Part shown: positions 1-8,045 of the stretch, piece by piece
Layout of the letters: every line of letters starts with the position of its first letter
Numbering within the stretch: the first letter of the stretch is position 1
NCBI RefSeq assembly: GCF_000308775.1
Contig: NZ_BAGJ01000147.1
Location: 1 to 38,227, forward strand
Source of the DNA: Nocardia testacea NBRC 100365
GTDB taxonomy: Bacteria; Actinomycetota; Actinomycetes; Mycobacteriales; Mycobacteriaceae
Direction: 5' to 3'
Length of the DNA: 38,227 nt
Translations under genes and position numbers: made by a program
Notes under the pieces: generated by a model
Database searches by the model: none
Seen by the model: only the letters and a program-made list of their open reading frames with translations
What the model was told of the DNA's origin: nothing

Positions 1-53
1 GGTGGCGCGCCGTATCCGCCGCTCGGCGTGGGCTCGCGGGCAGTGCGGCGGTC

Positions 54-692
54 TCAGGCGACCCCGGATTCCAGCCGCTGCCGCACTGTGTCGAGACCGT
101 CTCCGTACAGGTCGCCGGCCGCGACACCACGCGCCGAGGCGATCAGCAACAGCGACAGCAGTGGGCCCCGCACCTGCGGCCCCGACCCCGCGGTGAACTC
201 CGCGTCGTCGGCCACCAGTGCGAGCCCGGCGACGAGTTCCTTACCCCCACCGAACCCGGCCGTGGTGCGTATCTGCAACCGCAGGGCGTCGGCGACGGCC
301 TCGGCCGGGTACTCCCGGGTGATCCCCAGTGGCCGCCGGATGTCCTCACCGTGCACGATCATCTCGACCAGCCTGCTGTCGAGCGGGGCGGGCGGGGTCA
401 CCGTCCGGTCGAGCGCCGCGCGCAACCGGTCCAAAGTCTGGGCGGGTGTGGCCGCCCGCTCCCGTTCGACACCGTTCTCGGTGAACCGGTCGAAATCGAA
501 ACGGGCCCGGGCGAATTGCCGGACGAAACCGAGCCGGGAGGTTTTCGCGGTGGCCACGATATGCGCGAGCACATCGTGCACCGTCCAGCCGGAACACAAC
601 GAGGGCGTCGCCCACTGCTCGGCGGTGAGCCCTTCGAGATCCGTGATCAGCGCCAGCCTCTCGGACCGGACCGTCGGCCACACGTCTTGCAC
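54..692 (-). CDS. Mycothiol-dependent maleylpyruvate isomerase family protein
   Basis: A 212-residue protein of the DinB/MDMPI superfamily, a helical-bundle fold that binds a divalent metal and in actinomycetes uses mycothiol as thiol cofactor. The N-terminal signature CSGWTVHDVLAH (residues 33-44, with the usual metal ligand H44) and HGED (114-117) fit the family. The GTG start at 692 was chosen because GGAGGA lies just upstream and the family begins close to this point; the upstream ATG at 761 would add 23 Arg/Pro-rich residues. The C-terminal part resembles the small MDMPI C-terminal domain. The substrate cannot be read from the sequence. Members include true maleylpyruvate isomerases of the gentisate pathway and many uncharacterised thiol transferases, and no gentisate pathway gene is nearby. 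It lies downstream of the nitronate monooxygenase gene on the same strand, 135 bp away. Confidence 0.85.
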   Translation of the reverse strand: MQDVWPTVRSERLALITDLEGLTAEQWATPSLCSGWTVHDVLAHIVATAKTSRLGFVRQFARARFDFDRFTENGVERERAATPAQTLDRLRAALDRTVTPPAPLDSRLVEMIVHGEDIRRPLGITREYPAEAVADALRLQIRTTAGFGGGKELVAGLALVADDAEFTAGSGPQVRGPLLSLLLIASARGVAAGDLYGDGLDTVRQRLESGVA

Positions 693-827
693 GATTCCTC
701 CAGATCGGCTCGGACCCCCGGCCGGGGTGACGAACCGCACACTACGGAACGGCACCGACACATCGCCCGGCCCATCCGGCGGGTTCGAGCCGGAGACCGG
801 GCAGCACGCTCGTTCGACCGGCGGCGA

Positions 828-1871
828 TCAGTCGTGCGCCACACCCGACACCCGTGCCTCGTCCCAGAGCCGCCGCAGAATCGTCCCCGCCGGGTCCGGT
901 GCCGCCTTACGGAACCCCGTCCCCGCCCACAGCGCCATATCGTCGGCGCCGTCCCGCTCGGCCGCTGCCGCCCGGATAGGGCTGGTGAGGTGGTGGATCT
1001 GCGGGTACGCGGCGGGCGCGGTGCCGTACTCGGCGATGAAACCGTTGGCCAGCCCCCGGGCGGGGCGGCCGGAGAACACGCGCGTCACGACGGTCCGGTC
1101 GAATCGCGGATCGGCGAGGGCGTCCTTGTGTGCGGCCTTCGCCCCGGATTCGGCGCTGCGCAGGAACGCCGTACCCAATTGCACCGCGACCGCCCCGTGC
1201 GCGAGCGCCTCCACGATCCGGGCCCCGTCGGAGATACCGCCCGCCGCGATCACCGGCAGCGGGCACCACGGGGTGATCTCGTCGAGCAGGTCGGGCAGCG
1301 ATACCGTCCCGGGCTCGTCCTCGACCCGGAAGGTGCCCCGGTGGCCCCCGCCCTCGGGGCCCTGCAGGCAGAGCGCGTCGACGCCCGCTTCGACCGCGGC
1401 GCGAGCCTCGTCCGGACCGGTCACCGTCGCGACCACCGCGGACCCCGCCTCCTGTAGCCGCCGGATGACGTCCGCCGGCGGCAGACCGAAGGTCAGCGAG
1501 ACCACCGGCACCCGCTCTTCGACGACCAGCTCCACCTTCTCGTCGAACCGGTCGTCGTCGGATTCCCGGACGGCGGGTACCTCGAGCCCGTACCGCCGCG
1601 CTGTCTCCCCCAGTCTCTCCCGGTACCGCTCCACCGCCGCGGCATCGTAGGAAGCGCGCTGCGGCACGAACAGGTTCACCCCGAACGCCGCGTCCGTGCT
1701 CGCCCGTACCTGCCGGATCTGCTCGCCCACCGCGCCGGGGGTTTTGTACCCGGCCGCGAGGAAACCCAGTCCACCCGCTTCCGCGACGCCCACCACGAGT
1801 TCCGGCGTCGACGGCCCACCTGCCATCGGCGCCGCCACGATCGGCACGGCGAGATCTCCGAATCCGAACAC
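828..1871 (-). CDS. Nitronate monooxygenase (2-nitropropane dioxygenase family)
   Basis: A 347-residue FMN-dependent TIM-barrel protein. Nitronate monooxygenases oxidise alkyl nitronates such as propionate-3-nitronate to carbonyl compounds and nitrite. Visible signatures are the N-terminal PIVAAPMAGG (about residues 10-19), the central LQGPEGGGH (169-177, whose His is the usual catalytic base), AAGGISDG (209-216) and QLGTAFL (231-237, phosphate binding for FMN). The GTG at 1871 is preferred because GGAGGT sits 6 nt upstream and the barrel starts immediately. The longer frame to 1970 adds 33 low-complexity residues. Length and motif order match class I NMOs. The same fold also serves enoyl-ACP reductase II enzymes, but the QG-EGGGH motif favours NMO. 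No obvious regulator is adjacent. Confidence 0.9.
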   Translation of the reverse strand: MFGFGDLAVPIVAAPMAGGPSTPELVVGVAEAGGLGFLAAGYKTPGAVGEQIRQVRASTDAAFGVNLFVPQRASYDAAAVERYRERLGETARRYGLEVPAVRESDDDRFDEKVELVVEERVPVVSLTFGLPPADVIRRLQEAGSAVVATVTGPDEARAAVEAGVDALCLQGPEGGGHRGTFRVEDEPGTVSLPDLLDEITPWCPLPVIAAGGISDGARIVEALAHGAVAVQLGTAFLRSAESGAKAAHKDALADPRFDRTVVTRVFSGRPARGLANGFIAEYGTAPAAYPQIHHLTSPIRAAAAERDGADDMALWAGTGFRKAAPDPAGTILRRLWDEARVSGVAHD

Positions 1872-2329
1872 GATCCACCTCCACGGTCGATACCGAATCG
1901 AACGGTATCCAGCCTCCTCACCCGCCGGCCCCGGACGACGACCGGGTGGCCCCGCTGTTCCCTGCGTCACGGACGGGACCCCGGTCCGCCCGGCCGCCGA
2001 TCACGGGGTCACGATCGGGAACGAGGGATCGAATTCGTCGAGTAACTTGCGGGCCTGCCGGTTCGCCAGGTCGTAGCGTGCGGCCGCGTCTTTGTTGATC
2101 CGCGCTGTCGTCACCGTCGCGGATTCGGGCTCGTAGCAGATACCGGCTCTTCCTCCCTGTGAACGGGGCCGTCCGGCTCGCAAGGTCAGGCCGTGCTCGG
2201 CGGCGCGGGATTCGCCCGGAACAGGTGAACCGTGGCAGCCGCGCGCCGCCGTGTGATCGAGGCATAATGCCCGGTGACCGTGGCGCATTCCCGTGACGGC
2301 GCGCCTCCCTTCCCGCAGGAGAAGAGAGT
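1872..2329. other. Intergenic stretch with little coding signal
   Basis: This 458-bp gap separates the nitronate monooxygenase gene from the SRPBCC gene, and the two are divergent. The only coding candidate is the tiny minus-strand frame listed at 2001-2114. The rest holds presumptive promoters for both flanking genes. No strong inverted repeat was found. Confidence 0.4.
2001..2114 (-). CDS. Possible 37-residue hypothetical protein
   Basis: The minus-strand frame ending at 2001 has a protein-like tail rich in Ala, Arg, Lys, Asp and Leu (ARINKDAAARYDLANRQAR followed by KLLDEFDPSFPIV). It would form one amphipathic helix and looks unlike the Arg/Pro-rich shadows around it. The GTG at 2114 has no good ribosome binding site. 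A GGGAGGAAG element about 35 nt further upstream would suit a start near 2141, but no standard start codon sits there. No family is recognised and the frame may be chance. Confidence 0.3.
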   Translation of the reverse strand: MTTARINKDAAARYDLANRQARKLLDEFDPSFPIVTP

Positions 2330-2800
2330 ATGTCCGATTCGAGTACGTTCCTCGTCGAACGCGCGACCACGATCGCCGCGCCCGAGCCCCGGATCCGCGC
2401 GCTCATCGACGACTTCCACCACTGGCGCGATTGGTCGCCCTGGGAGGACGCCGATCCCGAGCTGCGGCGGACCTACTCCGGTCCGGGGTCGGGCCCGGGT
2501 GCCCGCTACGACTGGGAGGGGAACCGGAAGGCAGGCGCCGGGACGATGACGATCACCACCTCCGAGCCCGGGCGGGTCGGGATCGACCTCGCCTTCCGCA
2601 AACCGTTCGAGAGCCGGAACGAGGTGACCTTTCTGCTGGTGGCCGCGGGTGACACCACCACGGTGACCTGGCGGATGACCGGCCGCAAGAACCTGTTCTT
2701 CAAGCTGGTCGGCTTCCTGTTCCCCATGGACCGGTTCATCGGCCCGGACTTCGAAAAGGGGCTCGTGCGATTGAAGGGACGGGCCGAGGCCGGCAGCTGA
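2330..2800 (+). CDS. SRPBCC family (polyketide cyclase/START-like) protein
   Basis: A 156-residue single-domain protein of the SRPBCC fold, a helix-grip cavity that binds hydrophobic ligands. Typical features are the N-terminal strand VERATTIAAPEPRIRALIDDF, the tryptophan-rich HHWRDWSPWEDADP around residues 30-42, and the central strands ending in TTVTWRMTG. The C-terminal long helix (DRFIGPDFEKGLVRLKGRAE) closes the cavity. The ATG at 2330 follows a purine-rich GCAGGAGAAGAGAGT site. It stands alone, with the divergent NMO gene upstream and the convergent PPOX gene downstream. Ligand and function are unknown; such proteins are often annotated as polyketide cyclase-like without evidence for that role. 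Confidence 0.88.
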   Translation: MSDSSTFLVERATTIAAPEPRIRALIDDFHHWRDWSPWEDADPELRRTYSGPGSGPGARYDWEGNRKAGAGTMTITTSEPGRVGIDLAFRKPFESRNEVTFLLVAAGDTTTVTWRMTGRKNLFFKLVGFLFPMDRFIGPDFEKGLVRLKGRAEAGS

Positions 2801-2920
2801 TACGGGCGGACTCGGCCTGCGGCACCGCCGAGGTCGGTGCCGCGGACAGCGCGATCGCGTGTCGGCATTTCGCGACCGAGCTGCCCGATCGGTGTGTGCG
2901 GCCGATTCCGGAACCGCCGG

Positions 2921-3343
2921 TCAGCCGGCGTCGGGCCGGGACGGGTCCGGCATGGAGAACCCCGTGACCCGTTCGGGTGTCACGCGGACGATGTACCGGC
3001 GGATGCTGTCGGGCTCCGGCGGCGGCTGCTCACCGAGATACTTCTGGGACAGCCGCTGCGGCAGCGACTTGTCCGGATCGTCGATCAGTTCGGCGGTGCC
3101 CTGGATGTCCACGGACCGGTAGGGGTTCGTGGCATCGGCAACGGTGAGCGCGATGCGCGGGTCCCGGGCGAGATTGCGCACCTTGCGGCGGGTGGTCGTC
3201 GAACTGAACAGGACGGCGTCGCCTTCGCGGTCCATCCAGACCACCGAGGTCTGCGGGCGGCCGTCCGATTCGATGGTCGCCACCGTGGCGAAATTCTTCC
3301 CGTCCAGCAGGCGGCGGGCCTCTGCGGGCAATTCGATGGTCAT
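2921..3343 (-). CDS. PPOX-class (F420/FMN) pyridoxamine 5'-phosphate oxidase-like protein
   Basis: A 140-residue split-barrel flavoprotein of the PPOX class. The order of elements is typical: FATVATIESDGRPQTSVVW (about 18-36), LFSSTTTRRKVRNLARDPRIALTV (about 45-68), then PYRSVDIQGTAELIDD. The second block carries the Thr/Arg/Lys residues that bind the cofactor phosphate. Short actinobacterial members of this kind mostly use F420 as hydride donor, though some bind FMN or heme, and the sequence alone does not decide. The ATG at 3343 is preceded by AAGGAA at good spacing. The MFS exporter lies 60 bp upstream on the same strand, so the two may share a transcript. Confidence 0.88.
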   Translation of the reverse strand: MTIELPAEARRLLDGKNFATVATIESDGRPQTSVVWMDREGDAVLFSSTTTRRKVRNLARDPRIALTVADATNPYRSVDIQGTAELIDDPDKSLPQRLSQKYLGEQPPPEPDSIRRYIVRVTPERVTGFSMPDPSRPDAG

Positions 3344-3403
3344 GTCGGTTCCTTCATGTCGTATCGGTGGAGATCGGTCTCGAAGTGGAATCGGGTCTTC
3401 GCG

Positions 3404-4834
3404 TCAGGCGGGACGGGCCGCCGCGTCCCGGGTGGCCGGCAGGATCACGGCGGCGGGCCGCAGCACCGTGACCGTCACCGCGAGTGCGGCCACCAGCAGC
3501 CCGGCGGCGACCGCGAAGGCCGTCCGGTAGCCGCCGGTCAGCGCCTCGGGATCGGCGGCACCCGCGGCCGTCAGCGCGCCGGTGCGGGAGGCGGCGAGGG
3601 TGGTCAGCACGGCGACGCCGAGCGCCATACCGAGCTGCTGGGTGGTGTTGAACAGCCCGGATATCAATCCCGCGTCGTCGGCCGCGGCGCCGGACATGCC
3701 GAGTGCGGTGAGCGCCGGGAGCACCAGCCCGAACCCGGCGATCAGCGCCATCACCGGCAGCAGGTCGGCCGGGTAGGACGCGTGCACCGGCACGCTCGCG
3801 AGCCGGACCATGGCGGCCAGCAGGAGCAGCAGCCCGGTGATCAGCACAGCGCGTTCACCGAAACGGAGGGTGAGGCGCGCCGAGACGAAGAGCGACACCC
3901 CGCCGATCGCCACGGCCGCCGGCAGCATGGCCAGCCCGGTCTCCAGCGCGGTGTAGCCGAGGACGCGCTGCAGGTACAGCGCGAGCAGGACCTGGAAGGC
4001 GAACATGGCCGATACCGTCAGCATCTGCACGAGATTGGCCCCGGAGACAGTGCGCGAACGGAAGATCCGCAGCGGAAGAAGCGGATCGGCGATCCGGGAT
4101 TGCCGGATGACGAATGCGGCCAGCAGCGCCAGCGAAACGGCCGCGAGGGAGAGCGTGCGCGACGAGGCCCAGCCGTAACTCTCGATTCCGACCACGGTGT
4201 AGATCCCCAGCATCAGTCCGGCGGTGACCAGCACGGCGCCGATCAGATCCGCCCGGCGCACATCGCCGCCGGCCCGGTCCGCCGGTAGCACCGCGACCGC
4301 CAGGGCCACTGTGGCCAGGCCGATCGGCAGATTGATCAGGAAGATCCAGTGCCAGCCGAAGGCGTCGGTCAGCACCCCGCCCAATACCTGCCCGATCGCG
4401 GCGCCCGCGGCGCCGGTGAAAGCGAAGACGCCGAGGGCGACCTTGCGCTGCCGGATATCGGTGAACAGGGTGACCAGGATGCCGAGTGCCACGGCGGAGG
4501 CGAAGGCGCTGCCCACGCCCTGGAGGAAGCGGGCGCCGATCAGCAGTGCGGGCGTGGTCGCCGCACCCGCGATCAGCGAGGCGACGGTGAATACCGCGTT
4601 GCCGATCAGGAATACCCTCTTGCGGCCGAGTAGATCGCCGAGGCGGCCGCCCAGCAGCAGCAGTCCGCCGAAGGCGATCAGGTAGGCGTTGACCGTCCAA
4701 CTCGATCCGGCGGCGCTGAATCCGAGGTCACGCTGGATCTCCGGGAGTGCCACCGTCACGATGCTGCCGTCCAGGACGGTCATCAGGGTGGCTGCCGACA
4801 GCACGGCGAGGGCGAGACGTGCGGGGGTGCTCAT
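3404..4834 (-). CDS. DHA2-family MFS multidrug exporter (EmrB/QacA type)
   Basis: A 476-residue proton-driven drug exporter of the 14-transmembrane DHA2 family in the inner membrane. Diagnostic pieces are the TM1 segment with LDGSIVTVALPEIQRDLG (motif D1 region), SSWTVNAYLIAFGGLLLLGGRLGDLLGRKRVF (motif A loop, about residues 45-76), and GAAIGQVLGGVLTDAFGWHWIFLINLPIG (motif C and the TM5-TM6 loop). The start ATG at 4834 has AGGAG 8 nt upstream. It lies downstream of a MarR repressor gene, with a 73-bp gap carrying a dyad that closely matches a second one in front of marR itself. The MarR protein therefore very likely represses both genes. The drug spectrum cannot be predicted. Confidence 0.93.
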   Translation of the reverse strand: MSTPARLALAVLSAATLMTVLDGSIVTVALPEIQRDLGFSAAGSSWTVNAYLIAFGGLLLLGGRLGDLLGRKRVFLIGNAVFTVASLIAGAATTPALLIGARFLQGVGSAFASAVALGILVTLFTDIRQRKVALGVFAFTGAAGAAIGQVLGGVLTDAFGWHWIFLINLPIGLATVALAVAVLPADRAGGDVRRADLIGAVLVTAGLMLGIYTVVGIESYGWASSRTLSLAAVSLALLAAFVIRQSRIADPLLPLRIFRSRTVSGANLVQMLTVSAMFAFQVLLALYLQRVLGYTALETGLAMLPAAVAIGGVSLFVSARLTLRFGERAVLITGLLLLLAAMVRLASVPVHASYPADLLPVMALIAGFGLVLPALTALGMSGAAADDAGLISGLFNTTQQLGMALGVAVLTTLAASRTGALTAAGAADPEALTGGYRTAFAVAAGLLVAALAVTVTVLRPAAVILPATRDAAARPA

Positions 4835-4870
4835 GGTGTTCTCCTGTCCGGAACCCGACAGGAGAGACTG

Positions 4871-4902
4871 TAATAGATAGTTTTGTTGCAGACAATCTAT
4901 TA
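4871..4902. promoter_or_regulatory. Candidate MarR operator in front of the MFS gene
   Basis: TAATAGAT at 4871-4878 is mirrored by ATCTATTA at 4895-4902 (8-bp perfect arms, 16-bp spacer). An inner TTGT/ACAA pair lies at 4883-4886 and 4892-4895. The element sits 37 nt upstream of the MFS start, between marR and the exporter gene. The 24 nt at 4877-4900 match the element at 5397-5420 in 16 of 24 positions, which supports a shared repressor. Confidence 0.65.
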
Positions 4903-4907
4903 GGGAT

Positions 4908-5387
4908 CTATTGGCGTGCGCGCCGTGCCGCCGATGGCGCCTCCACCGCCTCGGCGAGATAACCCTCGGTCAGATTGCGCAGCGCCCGCAGCAACCCCTC
5001 ACGCTCCTCCACCGGCAGCGAGCCGAGCGCCGCGCTGTGCACGCCGTCGACGATCCGCTGACTGCGCTCGGCGACTTTCCGGCCCTTGTCGGTGACGGCG
5101 ATGATGCGGGCCCGGCGGTCCGCTGCGGAAGGCCGCCGTTCGGCGAGCCCGGCCCGCTCCAGCGCATCGACGGTGACCACCATCGTGGTCTTGTCCATAT
5201 CCCCGATCGCGGCGAGTTGCGCCTGGGTCCGCTCCTCCTCCAAGGCGTGGACGAGCACGCAGTGCATCCGGGCGGTGAGCCCGATCTCCGCCAGCGCCGC
5301 CGCCATCCGGGTGCGCAGGACGTGACTGGTGCGGTCGAGCAGGAACGACAGGTCCGGTTCGGCGCGGACGGGAGCCATTGCGGTCAT
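4908..5387 (-). CDS. MarR family transcriptional regulator
   Basis: A 159-residue winged-helix repressor. The core LTARMHCVLVHALEEERTQAQLAAIGDMDKTTMVVTVDALERAGLAERRPSAADRRARIIAVTDKGRKV is a textbook MarR DNA-binding domain: recognition helix around DKTTMVVTVDALE, and wing around RRPSAADRRARI with the conserved DRR. The ATG at 5387 was chosen because the longer frame (to 5570) runs through the promoter and into the gap shared with the divergent amine oxidase gene. A second ATG at 5378 is possible. No strong ribosome binding site is visible. The paired operator copies at 4871-4902 and 5397-5420 point to autoregulation and control of the exporter. The ligand is probably an exported aromatic or drug compound, which is inferred. 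Confidence 0.92.
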   Translation of the reverse strand: MTAMAPVRAEPDLSFLLDRTSHVLRTRMAAALAEIGLTARMHCVLVHALEEERTQAQLAAIGDMDKTTMVVTVDALERAGLAERRPSAADRRARIIAVTDKGRKVAERSQRIVDGVHSAALGSLPVEEREGLLRALRNLTEGYLAEAVEAPSAARRARQ

Positions 5388-5396
5388 ACACCAATG

Positions 5397-5420
5397 GTAG
5401 TTCCGTTGCGGATCTTCTAC
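5397..5420. promoter_or_regulatory. Candidate MarR operator in front of marR
   Basis: A 24-nt element with outer GTAG/CTAC arms and an inner TCCG-TTG-CGGA dyad, starting 10 nt upstream of the marR ATG. It shares the blocks TAGTT, GTTGC, GA and TCTA in register with 4877-4900 before the exporter gene (16 of 24 identical). The divergent amine oxidase gene begins 180 bp away, so its control by the same site is uncertain. Confidence 0.6.
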
Positions 5421-5599
5421 TGCGAACAATGCTGCATGCGCGGGCGACTCCGGGTGCCGGCCTGCCCTAGAATTGCCGTACAACTCGACGCACCGATCAG
5501 TTCTTCTTGCGATGCGCACCCGGGTTTCGTGGTGCGCCGGCGAGTGTGTCCGCCCGCGCGGCGGCCGCACACCGAAAACTCCGATCCGAGGCGGCGCTC

Positions 5600-6994
5600 A
5601 TGCCAGACGTCGACTATTGCGTGGTAGGTGGGGGATTTGCCGGACTGACCGCGGCCCGGCGACTGAAACAGGCGGGCCGCACGGTGGTCGTACTGGAAGC
5701 CCGCGACCGGCTCGGCGGACGCACGTTCACCGAGAACCGGACCGACGGATCGTGGATCGATCGCGGCGGCGCCTGGATCGGCCCCGGCCAGGAGCGGATC
5801 CGCGCCCTGATGCGGGACTACGGGGTGGCGAGCTACAAGCAGTACACCGACGGGGAAGCGATGATGCTCGTCGAGGGCAAGCAGTATCGCTACACCGGGA
5901 CGATCCCGTGGTCGATGAGCCCGTGGGTGGCGATGAACCTCGGCGCCGCCCTGCTCGACCTGGGTCATCTGTGCAAGTCGATACCGCTCGACGCGCCGTG
6001 GACCGCCGAGCAGGCCGACCGCTGGGATCGCATAACCCTGGCGCATTGGCTGAACACCCATGTTGTTTCCAAGGCCGCCCACGAACTGCTCGAAACCGCG
6101 ATCGCCGGTGCCTACACATCCGCCGCGTCCGAGGTATCGCTGCTGTTCGCCCTGTACCAGATGGCGTCCGGAGGCGGACCCGGTTTCGTCCTCGGCATCG
6201 AGGACGGCGCCCAGGATTCCCGGCCGGTGGGCGGCATGGGTGCCATCTACTGCCCGATGGCGGCCGAACTCGGCGATTCGGTGCTACTCGCCCGGCCGGT
6301 CCGCCGCATCCGGCAGGACGCCGACGGCGTCACGGTGTTCTCCGGCAAGACAACGGTGCGCGCCCGTCGGGTGATCGTGGCGGTGCCGCTGGCGATCGCG
6401 AGCCAGATCCGCTACGAACCGATACTGCCGGTCGACCGGTCGCTGCTGCATCAGCGGATGCCGAGCGGCGCCATCATCAAGATCTCGCTCGTCTACGACG
6501 AACCGTTCTGGCGGGCGGACGGGTTGTCGGGACAGTCGGCGGCACCGGGGTCACCGGCCACCATCACCATCGACGCCTGCACCGACACCGGCCGGCCGGG
6601 TGTGCTGTGCGTCATCGTGGAGGGGCCCATCGCCCGGCAGATCGGCCGGCTCGATCCCGCCGAGCGGCGCCGCACGATCCTCGACGCCCTCGCCGAACGC
6701 TTCGGCGAGAAGGCCCGCACCCCGGCCGATTTCATCGAGCAGGATTGGAGCGCCGAACGCTACTCCGGTGGCGGGATGCTCAGCCACGCTCCGACCGGCG
6801 TCCTCACCCAGTTCGGTCCCGCCCTGCGCGCGCCGTGCGGACGCATCCACTGGGCCGGAACCGAGAGTTCCGCGGTGATGTGCGGATGGGTCGACGGAGC
6901 CGTGCGGTCGGGCGAGCGAGCGGCGGCCGAAGTACTGGAACACGAGACGGTGACCGCGGCCGGCGCGCCCGGTCCGCGGTCCACCGAAAGGTGA
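5600..6994 (+). CDS. Flavin monoamine oxidase family protein
   Basis: A 464-residue FAD-dependent amine oxidase that would oxidise a primary or polyamine to aldehyde, ammonia and H2O2. The Rossmann motif GGGFAGLTAARRL starts near residue 10, followed by VLEARDRLGGRTFT and the tail GRIHWAGTESSAVMCGWVDGAVRSG. In mammalian MAO-type enzymes the covalent FAD linkage uses the Cys of a YSGGC segment near the C-terminus. Here the equivalent reads RYSGGGM, so FAD should be bound non-covalently, as in bacterial putrescine oxidase. The ATG at 5600 was chosen because the upstream extension is non-family sequence and GAGG lies upstream. It is divergent from marR and convergent with the NmrA-type gene. The substrate is unknown. 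Confidence 0.92.
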   Translation: MPDVDYCVVGGGFAGLTAARRLKQAGRTVVVLEARDRLGGRTFTENRTDGSWIDRGGAWIGPGQERIRALMRDYGVASYKQYTDGEAMMLVEGKQYRYTGTIPWSMSPWVAMNLGAALLDLGHLCKSIPLDAPWTAEQADRWDRITLAHWLNTHVVSKAAHELLETAIAGAYTSAASEVSLLFALYQMASGGGPGFVLGIEDGAQDSRPVGGMGAIYCPMAAELGDSVLLARPVRRIRQDADGVTVFSGKTTVRARRVIVAVPLAIASQIRYEPILPVDRSLLHQRMPSGAIIKISLVYDEPFWRADGLSGQSAAPGSPATITIDACTDTGRPGVLCVIVEGPIARQIGRLDPAERRRTILDALAERFGEKARTPADFIEQDWSAERYSGGGMLSHAPTGVLTQFGPALRAPCGRIHWAGTESSAVMCGWVDGAVRSGERAAAEVLEHETVTAAGAPGPRSTER

Positions 6995-7054
6995 CTCTTC
7001 CGCGCCACCCGTGAACCCGGGTCGGTGGGCGAACGCGCCGGTGGAAGCCGCCGC

Positions 7055-7861
7055 TCAGAACCGATCGCTGTGCTCACGCAGCCAGTCGGCGAAGGTGCGC
7101 GCGGGCCGGCCGAGAATCCGGTCCAGGGTGCCGTCCGGTATCCGCGCCTCCGGCGGCGGGTCGGCGTGCCAGCCCACCACATACTCGGCGTCGGCCCGCG
7201 AGACGCCGTCGCGCAGCAACCTTTCGATGGCCCGTTCGCGACCGATCTGCTCGAAGGCGATATCGCGGCCGAGCACACCGGCCAGCATCGCCACCCGCGC
7301 TCCGGTGGTCAGCGCTTCGGGTCCGTTGAGGTTGTACGCACGACCCGCGTGCCCGTCCTCGGTATGCGCGATCGCGGCGACGGCACCGAGGTCGCCCTCG
7401 TGGACCACCGCGCTCGGCAGATCGAACGGTTCCCGCACCACCCCCTCCTCGCGCACGGATTCCGCCCAGGTGAGTGCGTTGGCCATGAACTCCTGCGGTT
7501 CCAGCCGCGTCCACGCGACCCCGGACCGCTCCACGGCCGATTCGGCCGGGCCCACGTACCCACCCCAGAGGATGGTGATCCGCTCGACACCGGCGGAGAC
7601 CGCGCGCCGGACCAGTTCGGGCCCGGTCTCGGCCACCCCGGCCGTCACGGTGATGTGCAGGCCGGTGACGCCCGCCAACGCCGCGTCCAACGTCGCGGGC
7701 TCGGTGTGCGTACCCGATACCAGTTCCGCGTCGGCGGGCAGCAGCGTCGCGGCCCGTCGCGGGTCACGGGTCAATGCCCGCACCTTCCTACCCCTGCGCA
7801 GCAACTCCGACACCACGTGCCTGCCGGTGTTTCCGGTTGCGCCTGTCACCAATACCGTCAC
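7055..7861 (-). CDS. NmrA/NAD(P)H-binding atypical SDR family oxidoreductase
   Basis: A 268-residue Rossmann protein. The N-terminus MTVLVTGATGNTGRHVVSELLRRG carries the GxxGxxG dinucleotide motif of atypical SDRs (GATGNTG, residues 7-13). The later FMANALTWAESVREEGVV and YNLNGPEALTT segments are typical of the NmrA-like/QOR2 group, which acts as NAD(P)H-dependent quinone reductase or redox sensor. The GTG start at 7861 has AAAGGAG upstream. Its promoter region contains a perfect 24-nt inverted repeat between -35 and -10 boxes spaced 19 bp apart, the hallmark of activation by a MerR/SoxR-type regulator. No regulator of that type is adjacent, so control must come from elsewhere in the genome. 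Confidence 0.9.
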   Translation of the reverse strand: MTVLVTGATGNTGRHVVSELLRRGRKVRALTRDPRRAATLLPADAELVSGTHTEPATLDAALAGVTGLHITVTAGVAETGPELVRRAVSAGVERITILWGGYVGPAESAVERSGVAWTRLEPQEFMANALTWAESVREEGVVREPFDLPSAVVHEGDLGAVAAIAHTEDGHAGRAYNLNGPEALTTGARVAMLAGVLGRDIAFEQIGRERAIERLLRDGVSRADAEYVVGWHADPPPEARIPDGTLDRILGRPARTFADWLREHSDRF

Positions 7862-7882
7862 GTCGACTCCTTTCCGGAGCGA

Positions 7883-7913
7883 ACGCTATGACCTCAACAA
7901 AAGTTGAGGTCAA
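7883..7913 (-). promoter_or_regulatory. MerR/SoxR-type promoter with embedded operator
   Basis: On the minus strand a -35 box TTGACC (7913-7908) and a -10 box TAGCGT (7888-7883) are 19 bp apart. The perfect inverted repeat TGACCTCAAC-N4-GTTGAGGTCA (7889-7912) fills the spacer. Elongated 19-bp spacing with a dyad inside it is the known architecture for MerR-family activators, and the half-site is close to the SoxR box CCTCAAG. It drives the NmrA-type gene whose GTG lies 22 nt downstream of the -10 box. Confidence 0.75.
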
Positions 7914-8045
7914 GTCGCGACGGATCCGGCTACGAAAGGCGCACACCGGAATTACCGCCCATGGGCACCGGACGCCGCACACCGCGGCGCGGCAGGCTTC
8001 ATACTCGGACGTAGAATCGGTCACTCCGGCGGTCGAGGAGAGAGA

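Noticed and set aside
28..1650. 540-codon open frame on the plus strand
   Set aside because: It is antisense to the isomerase and nitronate monooxygenase genes, has Ser/Arg/Pro-rich composition and no family motif. It is a typical high-GC shadow frame.
2837..4288. 483-codon plus-strand frame
   Set aside because: Low-complexity Gly/Gln/Arg-rich sequence opposite the PPOX and MFS genes; shadow.
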